The position numbers and the translations under genes are program-made. 6,158 nt of DNA from Acidobacteriota bacterium (lineage in GTDB: Bacteria; Acidobacteriota; UBA4820; DSQY01): NCBI GenBank assembly GCA_021814085.1, contig JAKAJA010000116.1, forward strand, positions 1 through 6,158, written 5' to 3'. The notes beneath the pieces are model-generated. The model saw nothing but the letters and a program-made list of their open reading frames with translations, ran no database searches and had not been told where the DNA came from. Below, in pieces: positions 1 through 5,750 of the stretch. Every line of letters begins with the position of its first letter. Position 1 is the first letter of the stretch.

Positions 1-399
1 GTCCGGCACGTGATCGTCTGCGGCCACTACGGCTGCGGGGGCGTGCGGGCGGCCATGAGGGACGACCGCCACGGCCTCATCGACAACTGGCTCCGCCACG
101 TCCAGGACGTCCAGCGCAAGCACCGGACCCTCCTGGATGCCGTCTCCAATGAGAAGTCCCGCGCCGACCGGCTCTGCGAGCTGAACGTCATCGAGCAGGT
201 GGCCAACCTCTGCGAGACCACCGTGGTGCAGGACGCCTGGGCGAGGGAGCAGCCCCTCTCGGTCCACGGCTGGATCTACGGCCTAGAGGACGGCCTCCTC
301 CGGGATCTCGGCCTCTGCGTCACCCGGGCCGGCGAGCTCTCCGAAGCCTACCGCGCCGCCCTCGCCGCGCTCCCCCTGCCGCGCCCAGGCGCGAGGTGA
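1..399 (+). CDS. can: Beta-class carbonic anhydrase, C-terminal part (5' end outside window)
   Basis: This enzyme interconverts CO2 and bicarbonate in the cytoplasm using a zinc ion. The reading frame is open from base 1, so the start and the first two zinc ligands (Cys and Asp of the CxDSR motif) lie outside the window. The visible part begins at the motif CGHYGCGG, whose His (codon at 25-27) and Cys (34-36) are the other two zinc ligands. The motifs NNWL-like (IDNWL), CELNVIEQV and HGWIYGLEDGLLRDL follow, all in the same order as in E. coli Can. The Tyr of GWIYG (codon 277-279) matches E. coli Tyr181, part of the non-catalytic bicarbonate site of type II beta enzymes. That suggests allosteric control, but the partner Trp and Arg cannot be seen. 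The C-terminus ends normally, close to the family's usual length after this motif. No link to the downstream genes is evident. Confidence 0.96.
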   Translation, partial: VRHVIVCGHYGCGGVRAAMRDDRHGLIDNWLRHVQDVQRKHRTLLDAVSNEKSRADRLCELNVIEQVANLCETTVVQDAWAREQPLSVHGWIYGLEDGLLRDLGLCVTRAGELSEAYRAALAALPLPRPGAR

Positions 400-421
400 G
401 CCGACTCGCGTCCTCTCCTGC

Positions 422-586
422 TCATGGTTGGGTGGGCTCGTTGAAGGCGAGGGCGGATTCGGGGACCGGTGGGTTCAAGCCGGGGAAGAAGAATGCGGCG
501 TAGCGCGTCGCCGCCACGGCTTCGGCGGGCGGGATGATAGCATAGGAGATGAGTGCTGCCCAGCCACGGGATCCAGACAGCAGCTT
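422..586 (-). pseudogene. Remnant C-terminal tail of a DUF2092/LolA-like gene
   Basis: Read on the minus strand, this open stretch of 54 codons ends in TGA (424-422) and encodes a tail containing GLNPPVPESALAFNEPTQP. The block LNPxVPESALAFN matches the C-terminus of the DUF2092/LolA-like protein at the right edge of this window in 12 of 13 residues, and the DNA matches too (441-477 against 5770-5806, 34 of 37 bases). Upstream, the similarity thins to a short EAVxxTxY stretch and an in-frame stop (589-587) follows. There is no ATG and no room for the signal sequence or the N-terminal half of the domain. It is best read as the surviving 3' end of a deleted or rearranged gene, convergent with the carbonic anhydrase gene. 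A chance match is unlikely given the shared reading frame and the shared position next to a stop codon. Confidence 0.7.
441..484. repeat. Left copy of a dispersed direct repeat (DUF2092 gene tail)
   Basis: About 39 of 44 bases match 5770-5813 in the same orientation. Both copies encode the same C-terminal block on the minus strand just before a stop codon, so the repeat comes from paralogous gene ends and is not a mobile-element terminus. The 5.3 kb between the copies contains the transglutaminase-like pair. Confidence 0.7.
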
Positions 587-603
587 TCAGACAACGAAAG
601 ATG

Positions 604-609
604 TATAAT
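604..609 (+). promoter_or_regulatory. Candidate -10 box for the transglutaminase-like operon
   Basis: A perfect TATAAT lies in a short AT-richer island within GC-rich DNA, 61 bases before the ATG at 671. Transcription would begin near 616 and give a leader of about 55 bases. No good -35 hexamer is seen at 16-18 bases upstream (the bases there read cagctt or similar), so the promoter may be weak, activator-dependent, or not real. If it is real, the in-frame ATG at 608 overlaps the -10 box and cannot be the translation start. Confidence 0.4.
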
Positions 610-658
610 GGCATGCCAAGGCCGCAGTCTCTTCTGGAGAGTGGGGGTCTTTCACAGC

Positions 659-665
659 GAGGAGG
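659..665 (+). promoter_or_regulatory. Ribosome binding site that fixes the start at 671
   Basis: GAGGAGG sits five bases before the ATG at 671, a near-ideal Shine-Dalgarno match and spacing. The reading frame stays open back to 428, so this site and the signal peptide that follows are the reasons for choosing 671 over the ATGs at 608 and further upstream. Confidence 0.8.
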
Positions 666-670
666 CGTGC

Positions 671-2791
671 ATGAGGGGATCGCTCTGGAAACTGTGTAGT
701 TGTCTCGTACTCTCTCTGCCTGGGGTGATGAGTTTTGCAGGCACGCCGTACGCGTGGCCTCCCCTTCCCGACAAGCAGACGATGGAGACGGTCCTTGCGG
801 TCAAGAGTCGCAGCGGGCTCGTCGTGGTGGACAAGAGCTGCACGCTCACTATCAAGAGCTACTTGGCCAGCCCGCAAGGCGTCACGCGCGATGAGTTCGT
901 CCGCCTTGTGGTGGTGAACGGAGACGGCGTTCGAAGCGCGGCGGTGGCCCTGCGAGACAACGCGGACGCCAAGATCGAGAGCGTCGCAGGACGCACCGTG
1001 ACTCCCGACGGCAGGGTGGTCCCGGTTGATCCCGGCAAGGACATGCAGAAGGTCGATATCTCTGACATCAAACAGAAAAAGATCGTGGGGAGCCTGGCGA
1101 CCGTGCATTTCCCCGCCCCGGCGATCGGGGCCATCCTGGACCTCCATTTCGTGACCTTCATCGAGGGGCCCCGCATCTTCCAGCTGGAGGCTGTGACCTA
1201 CGACGAGACTCCACAGCTTCATACGTCCTACACCATCAACATCAGAGGGGGGATCTCAGGCTACCGCTGGGGCGTCCTGCTGCTGAGCAACCACGCTGTC
1301 GACAAGCAGCTGGGGCCAGGGCCGCACGACTCGATTCTCCTGACAATCGGGCCCATCATCCCATACCACAGCGAGCCTCTCTCGCCTCCCCCCTACCTGA
1401 ACGAGGTGACGCTGTTGTGCTACGTGAATTTCGCCAGCGAGATACGAGACAAGGACGCCGGTGCCTACAAGATGCATGAAGCCGTCGACCCGACTGGCCG
1501 GATCACGATTTCCGAGTGGCCGAAGGCCTTTCAGAAGTTCTGGCGGGATGAGCTGAAGGAGGAATCCAGGGCCGCTAAAGTATTCATGGAGTGGGGCGGA
1601 AGGGCTGGCCACGCGGACCTCGCCGCGATCGCCCCCCCCTCGCTGCCGCTGGAGGAGAGGGTTCAGCGCCTGTACGACTACGTGCAGCAGACAATTCCAT
1701 ACGATCCTGACGCAAAGGACGTCTCCTCCCTATCCTTCATGATGAAGCACGGGCAAAATGCCGTATGGCAGGGAACGCTCTACCTCGAGTACCTCCTGAA
1801 CCGGGCTCACATTCCGGCCCGACACTGCGTGATCGCCAACCGTTATTACCTGCCCTTCAGCCCGATGATCGGTAACGATTCCCTCTACGACCTGATGGAC
1901 GCCGTCTGCGTCACGCTGCCCAACGGTCAATCCATCTTTCTCACGCCGGGCGTCCTTCCGCTCCCCTTCGGCTGCCTCACCATCGCCCGTCAGAACTCCT
2001 TGGCGCTGTGGCTCGATTCGGGTAAGAACCTCGTGGCCGCACCGGTGGGATGCAACCCCCCCGGCGTCGATCGGGTTTGCTTCCAATACGACGCCAAGCT
2101 CACGCCCTCCGGGACGATCGAGGGAGACATGACCGTCGAACGGTCGGGGGAGCCGGCCTTGGACCTCCGCTGGTGGCAGCTCATGCGCGAGTTTCGGAGG
2201 ACTCACCCCCTGAAGACGGACACCACCTCTCCCCAAGAGCGTCGCAATGAGTTTCAGAAGATGATGCGGGAGGCGTGCGATGTGCCCGGGGACAGGATCA
2301 CGACGCAGAATTTCGTCCTCGCCCCCCTTTCCAAAGACCCTTCCGACCCGGTGAAGATCCAATGCACCTTCCAGGGCGCCAACATGGTGCAGCCGCTTCA
2401 GCAAAACTCGCTCGTGAGCGTAGTCCCGCTCCTGGCCGGTTTCGTGAGCCCCTTCCCTGATCGCCAGCGGGCGACTCCCATATGGTACGAGACCGACGGC
2501 GAGATCGAGATGACCGGAACGCTGACCCTGCCGCCGGGCAGCCAGGTAGTCGACCTTCCCAAGCCGGAGACCGTCCAGGGTCCCAACAACACGACGATCC
2601 ACTTCTCGGTCGCGACCTCGACGAAGGGGGGTTCGCCGATGCTCGTCACGAAGGTCTCATTCGATCAGCCCCCCGTGATGGGTTGGGACCTTTACAGGGC
2701 CTGGCAGGACTATCAGACGGCGCTCGCCCGGCTGGGGAACTCGCGGTGCGTGGTTCGCATGCCCGCGGCGACGGCAGGGGAGCTCCAATGA
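671..2791 (+). CDS. Exported DUF3857/transglutaminase-like protein, catalytic residues lost
   Basis: This 706-residue protein is exported. It has a signal peptide (Arg2, Lys7, hydrophobic core, likely cut after SFA at residue 23) and no lipobox. Residues about 32-200 form a DUF3857-type domain, shown by GRTVTPDGRVVPVD and by VHFPAPAIGAILDLHF, which fits the family pattern. Residues about 325-430 form a transglutaminase-like core beginning RLYDYVQQTIPYDP and including YLLNRAHIPARH. A region that looks mostly beta follows to the end. In the core the catalytic triad is gone. No Cys lies between residues 329 and 385 (the site reads GQNAVWQG, with Val365 the likely match). The His position is Asp410 in LMDAVCV, and the Asp position is Thr425 in FLTPG. 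It is therefore probably a pseudoenzyme with a binding or partner role. The stop overlaps the start of the next gene, which encodes the same architecture with an intact triad. The frame is long and uninterrupted, so selection is probably maintaining it. The biological substrate is unknown. Confidence 0.88.
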   Translation: MRGSLWKLCSCLVLSLPGVMSFAGTPYAWPPLPDKQTMETVLAVKSRSGLVVVDKSCTLTIKSYLASPQGVTRDEFVRLVVVNGDGVRSAAVALRDNADAKIESVAGRTVTPDGRVVPVDPGKDMQKVDISDIKQKKIVGSLATVHFPAPAIGAILDLHFVTFIEGPRIFQLEAVTYDETPQLHTSYTINIRGGISGYRWGVLLLSNHAVDKQLGPGPHDSILLTIGPIIPYHSEPLSPPPYLNEVTLLCYVNFASEIRDKDAGAYKMHEAVDPTGRITISEWPKAFQKFWRDELKEESRAAKVFMEWGGRAGHADLAAIAPPSLPLEERVQRLYDYVQQTIPYDPDAKDVSSLSFMMKHGQNAVWQGTLYLEYLLNRAHIPARHCVIANRYYLPFSPMIGNDSLYDLMDAVCVTLPNGQSIFLTPGVLPLPFGCLTIARQNSLALWLDSGKNLVAAPVGCNPPGVDRVCFQYDAKLTPSGTIEGDMTVERSGEPALDLRWWQLMREFRRTHPLKTDTTSPQERRNEFQKMMREACDVPGDRITTQNFVLAPLSKDPSDPVKIQCTFQGANMVQPLQQNSLVSVVPLLAGFVSPFPDRQRATPIWYETDGEIEMTGTLTLPPGSQVVDLPKPETVQGPNNTTIHFSVATSTKGGSPMLVTKVSFDQPPVMGWDLYRAWQDYQTALARLGNSRCVVRMPAATAGELQ
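2777..2782 (+). promoter_or_regulatory. Ribosome binding site within the upstream gene, coupled start
   Basis: GGGGAG lies five bases before the ATG at 2788, inside the last codons of the upstream gene. The ATG shares bases with that gene's TGA (ATGA, 2788-2791), the classic arrangement for translational coupling. The frame of the downstream gene is open further upstream to 2482, but only this start gives a signal peptide. Confidence 0.75.
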
Positions 2792-4839
2792 GGCCCCATC
2801 CGCGGCCCCTGCGCCCCCTCGCGATGTGGCTCGCCGCGTGGGCATTGGCGGCTCTCCCCATCGCGACGGCAGCCTTGGGGCGGCCCGAGTGGGCCATCCC
2901 CTTTCTCGGCCAGCCGACGCCCACTGGCGGTTACATCGCCAAGAACGACCGCTGGGTCATCGTGTACGAGGCGGTGACCTACAGTCTTGCGGCGCCAGAC
3001 AGGATCCAGACCCGCTATCAGACGATTCTCGAGAACCTATCGGACCGGGACCAGGTCTTCAAGCAGGTCCTGGACTATGATCCGTCGCAGTACACGCTGT
3101 CCGACACGTCTCTGACCGTTCAAAGGAAGTACCTGTGGCACGACATCAACCTGAGCAGGAACGCCGCCGAAGCGACCTCCAAGGACAGTGCAAAGGTCGT
3201 CGTGGTGGGCCAGGAGCCGATTCCCTCCCATCACCGGGTGGTCTGGGAATATACGCTGACGGACAAGCTCGGCTTTGCGCCGTGGACGGGCGACGCCCTT
3301 CCAGAAGAGTGGCCCGTGGCGATCAAGCATTTCACCGTCGAATCCGCTGTCGCCCAGGGGGGGCTCCGGCTCGTGGTTATCGCTCCAGGGCCGGATGGCA
3401 CCCTCAAGCAAGATAAGGTTGACAGCGGCACGTGGGAGGCACGCGACATACCTGCCGCCTCGCGGCTGCTGTCGGACCTTGTGTACCAGCCGGTGGTGTC
3501 CAACCTATACCCCTACGTCGTGGCACACCTTCAGGGCCAGGACGAAGACTGGCCGACCTGGGCGAAGAAGATGGCAAAGGCGTGGGCGAAGAACGCCGAC
3601 GGCACCCCCGCGGGTCCCCTTCAGGAGAAGGGACGCCTTCTGACAGAGGGGATTCCCACTCCGCTCGGCAGGGCCCGAGCGCTTGCCCGCTTCGTCCAGA
3701 ACAAGGTGCTCTACGACGACCGAAACGAGACGGGGGTGAACGCCTTCCTGCCTCTGACCCCCCCCGACACGCTCCGCTCGATGAAAGCGGACTGCAAGGG
3801 GAAGGTCCTGCTCCTCCAGTCGCTCCTGCGAGCCGTCGGCATAGAGAGCGTCCCCTTGCAGCTGCGTGTAAGCGAACGATACTACGCGTGGGGAAGCCAT
3901 CCCTGGGAGGTGGGTCTCAATCACGTGATTCTCGCGGTGAAGCTCCCGCCGCGCCTTCCCCCCCTGCCAGCCACGCTCCTAAAAGGTCCGGCGAAGGGGT
4001 GGCTCCTCTTCGACCCGACCTCCCGAGAGACAGACCTCGGCCAGAGCCCGGGCGGTCTCGAGGACCTTCACGCCCTGGCGATCGGTCAGGGCTGCCTTGG
4101 GCCGTTCGACATCCACACGCAGGTGCCGGCCGCGGCCCGGTGCGACATCCGCATCGAAGCCACGCTTCTTCCCGGCGGCGACATGGCCGCCGCCGTCGAG
4201 GTCTCCGTCAACAGCTACAGCACCCTCGCGGGCCAGCTCCTGAGACTGTCGTCGGAGGAGAAGATCAGGACCGCCGTCCTCGACCAGGTGAACCCCGTCT
4301 GCCCCGGCGCCCAAGTCCGGAGTGTCGTGGTGACGCCGCCATCGGAAAGTCCCGATGGCCTTACGAAGGTGAAGCTGTCGTTTCTTGTCCCCAAGGCCGT
4401 CCAGAGCCTCTCCGCCTCACAGCTCCTGACGAGTCCCACGGCGCTGGCCCTCTCGCTCGCGGGGTACCCCGACGGACTGCCTCGAGTCAGCGCTCCTGAC
4501 AGCGACGATCGGGTCGCTCTCGTCGCCCCCTGGAACGCACGCCTCAACGCCAGCGGCGAGAGCACTCTCTTGACGATTCACTACGGCCTGACACTACCGG
4601 CGGGCCTGACCTTGGATCCGCCGCCATCCGCGGCGATCCGGAAGCCGTGGCTGACCTATGAGGCCGCGTGGACCCACGAAGGCCAGCAGACGTGGCGGGA
4701 GAGCCTCAGCGTTGCTGTCCCCAGAGGGTCCTGGCCGGCCCAGGACCGGATGGAGCGACTTCAGACGGTGGACCGGCTTCTGGCGGGCCTTTACAGCCCT
4801 CTCCTCCTCAGCGGCGCGGGCGGGGGAAACGGCGGATGA
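2788..4839 (+). CDS. Exported DUF3857/transglutaminase-like protein with intact catalytic triad
   Basis: This 683-residue protein has a clear signal peptide (basic start, hydrophobic residues 11-28, likely cut after ATA at 28) and no lipobox, so it acts in the periplasm or outside the cell. Residues about 45-230 resemble a DUF3857 domain, more diverged than in the upstream gene. Residues about 290-415 are a transglutaminase-like core with all catalytic residues present: Cys336 in SMKADCKGK, His379 in GLNHVILAV and Asp409 in LLFDPTS. A roughly 250-residue C-terminal part, probably beta-rich, ends in a Gly-rich tail. Members of this superfamily act as cysteine proteases, amidases or cross-linking enzymes. 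The sequence does not show which, and the substrate is unknown. The ATGA overlap with the upstream pseudoenzyme gene suggests both are made together and may form a complex. About 65 bases separate its stop from the convergent BNR remnant, and no intrinsic terminator is evident there. Confidence 0.9.
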   Translation: MRPHPRPLRPLAMWLAAWALAALPIATAALGRPEWAIPFLGQPTPTGGYIAKNDRWVIVYEAVTYSLAAPDRIQTRYQTILENLSDRDQVFKQVLDYDPSQYTLSDTSLTVQRKYLWHDINLSRNAAEATSKDSAKVVVVGQEPIPSHHRVVWEYTLTDKLGFAPWTGDALPEEWPVAIKHFTVESAVAQGGLRLVVIAPGPDGTLKQDKVDSGTWEARDIPAASRLLSDLVYQPVVSNLYPYVVAHLQGQDEDWPTWAKKMAKAWAKNADGTPAGPLQEKGRLLTEGIPTPLGRARALARFVQNKVLYDDRNETGVNAFLPLTPPDTLRSMKADCKGKVLLLQSLLRAVGIESVPLQLRVSERYYAWGSHPWEVGLNHVILAVKLPPRLPPLPATLLKGPAKGWLLFDPTSRETDLGQSPGGLEDLHALAIGQGCLGPFDIHTQVPAAARCDIRIEATLLPGGDMAAAVEVSVNSYSTLAGQLLRLSSEEKIRTAVLDQVNPVCPGAQVRSVVVTPPSESPDGLTKVKLSFLVPKAVQSLSASQLLTSPTALALSLAGYPDGLPRVSAPDSDDRVALVAPWNARLNASGESTLLTIHYGLTLPAGLTLDPPPSAAIRKPWLTYEAAWTHEGQQTWRESLSVAVPRGSWPAQDRMERLQTVDRLLAGLYSPLLLSGAGGGNGG

Positions 4840-4904
4840 GGTGATCGGCCTTCGACCAGGCTCCGGCAACAAGAGGGGGTCATACCTTGCTATCTAGCAT
4901 TCCT

Positions 4905-5090
4905 TCACTGGCTTTCGCTGCAGGTGCTGACGAGGACGGTGCAGCCCGGTTGGGTCCCCTCGGCGGCGCCGGCGGCCACGATCGTGGAGGAGTTGCCCGC
5001 GACGCCGTAGAGAACCGCCTGCGTGCCTGAATCCTGCGTTGTCCACGAAAGCCCGTCGAGGCTGGTGAAGATCAGGCCGCCGGCGCCGGC
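4905..5090 (-). pseudogene. C-terminal fragment of a BNR/Asp-box (sialidase-like fold) repeat protein
   Basis: Read on the minus strand, the frame ending at TGA (4907-4905) encodes GAGGLIFTSLDGLSWTTQDS followed by a stretch with VLYGVAGNSSTIVAAG. This is the typical repeat pattern of BNR/Asp-box beta-propellers: a G-x-I-x-x-S-x-DG-x-x-W strand pair, then L-x-G-V-a and vAaG. Such proteins are usually secreted and several hundred residues long. Here only about one and a half repeats remain. The frame stays open upstream, but that part reads through the neighbouring membrane-protein gene in a different frame and resembles nothing, so the boundary near 5090 is approximate. No start codon with a ribosome binding site serves this piece. 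It is probably a leftover after deletion, though a frameshifted or misassembled gene cannot be excluded. Confidence 0.6.
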
Positions 5091-5122
5091 GATGCGGCGC
5101 GCCGGGCGAAGAGGGGCGACGC

Positions 5123-5557
5123 TCAACCCGCCTGCGCGCTTCCGGCGCCGGCGCCCGCCCCGTCCTGCACCCCGAACTGGGCTTTGACGCTCTCCTTGAG
5201 CAGCATCACGATGGTGAAAACGCCGAGCACCGTCCCGAAGGGCATGAACATGCAGGCCACCCCGGCCATGACGAGACAGAAGAGGTACCGCCTCCTCTGG
5301 CTGAGGAACCGCCCGGCGAGAAAGAGGCAGACGGCGAAGGTGAGACCGCACGCGATGAAGATCGAGCCGAAGGCGATGAGGAACCACCCCACCAAGGCGA
5401 AAGGGAAGGGCTCCCGCGGATCGGTGAAGGCGCCCGATACCAGGCCGATGCCCACCGCGACGTGGATCGTGGGCACCAGCGAGAGCAGCGCGGCGATCCC
5501 CGCCACGACGTAATGGAAGATGCTCAACAGCCGAAGGTATTGATCGTCCTGCGTCAT
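5123..5557 (-). CDS. Small multi-pass inner-membrane protein of unknown function
   Basis: The product is 144 residues, starting MTQDDQYLRLLSIFHYV. It contains three long hydrophobic stretches at about 16-42, 53-82 and 91-120. The first and last are broken by Pro29 and Pro106, so the fold could have three or four membrane helices. Between the second and third lies the basic loop SQRRRY (86-91), which by the positive-inside rule should face the cytoplasm. The segment VMAGVACMFMPFGTVLGVFT (96-115) is rich in small residues. The C-terminus is a low-complexity Ala/Gly tail (from about 132). It resembles a widespread family of bacterial hypothetical proteins seen in many environmental genomes, recalled from memory and not checked. 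No enzymatic motif is visible. The start at 5557 is chosen over the in-frame ATG at 5632 because a strong ribosome binding site precedes it and the extra 25 residues look non-coding. It appears to be a single-gene unit. Confidence 0.87.
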   Translation of the reverse strand: MTQDDQYLRLLSIFHYVVAGIAALLSLVPTIHVAVGIGLVSGAFTDPREPFPFALVGWFLIAFGSIFIACGLTFAVCLFLAGRFLSQRRRYLFCLVMAGVACMFMPFGTVLGVFTIVMLLKESVKAQFGVQDGAGAGAGSAQAG

Positions 5558-5560
5558 CGT

Positions 5561-5567
5561 CCCCTCC
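5561..5567 (-). promoter_or_regulatory. Ribosome binding site of the small membrane protein
   Basis: On the minus strand, GGAGGGG lies three bases before the ATG at 5557. It is the deciding evidence for the shorter start. The remaining bases up to 5750 show no convincing -35/-10 pair. Confidence 0.7.
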
Positions 5568-5750
5568 AGACCGCCCGTGCTGACCCCACGCCCGCCGATC
5601 ACCTCGCACTTCGGGAGATGGTCCGCCTGCACCCCTCATAACCGCTTTTCGGGCAGGTCATCCCCAACCCCTCTTCCCTGTGGTACGTCTCCCGCCCCCA
5701 CCCGTGACACCGCCCTGCCTTCGCTGCCTTCCCCCTTTCATCGCGGGTGC

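Noticed and set aside
428..670. Upstream in-frame extension of the first transglutaminase-like gene, up to 81 extra residues
   Set aside because: It overlaps the DUF2092 remnant and the TATAAT box, has composition unlike a protein N-terminus, and would bury the signal peptide. The ATG at 671 has an ideal ribosome binding site.
1730..2602. 290-codon open frame on the minus strand inside the first transglutaminase-like gene
   Set aside because: It is an antisense shadow of a well-supported gene in high-GC DNA. The translation is rich in Arg, Gly and His, with no recognisable domain or ribosome binding site.
3432..4499. 355-codon open frame on the plus strand, out of frame within the second transglutaminase-like gene
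   Set aside because: The translation is dominated by Arg, Pro, Gly and Ser without hydrophobic structure, typical of a shifted frame in GC-rich coding DNA. The real frame contains the catalytic core.
4840..4904. Possible terminator between the convergent operon and the BNR remnant
   Set aside because: Only a four-base stem (GCCT/AGGC at 4848-4861) is visible and no T-run follows.
5091..5639. Reading the BNR fragment as a 244-residue gene starting at 5639 on the minus strand
   Set aside because: Everything upstream of about 5090 in that frame overlaps the membrane-protein gene and yields Arg-rich text with no homology. Only the last 60 or so residues look like protein.
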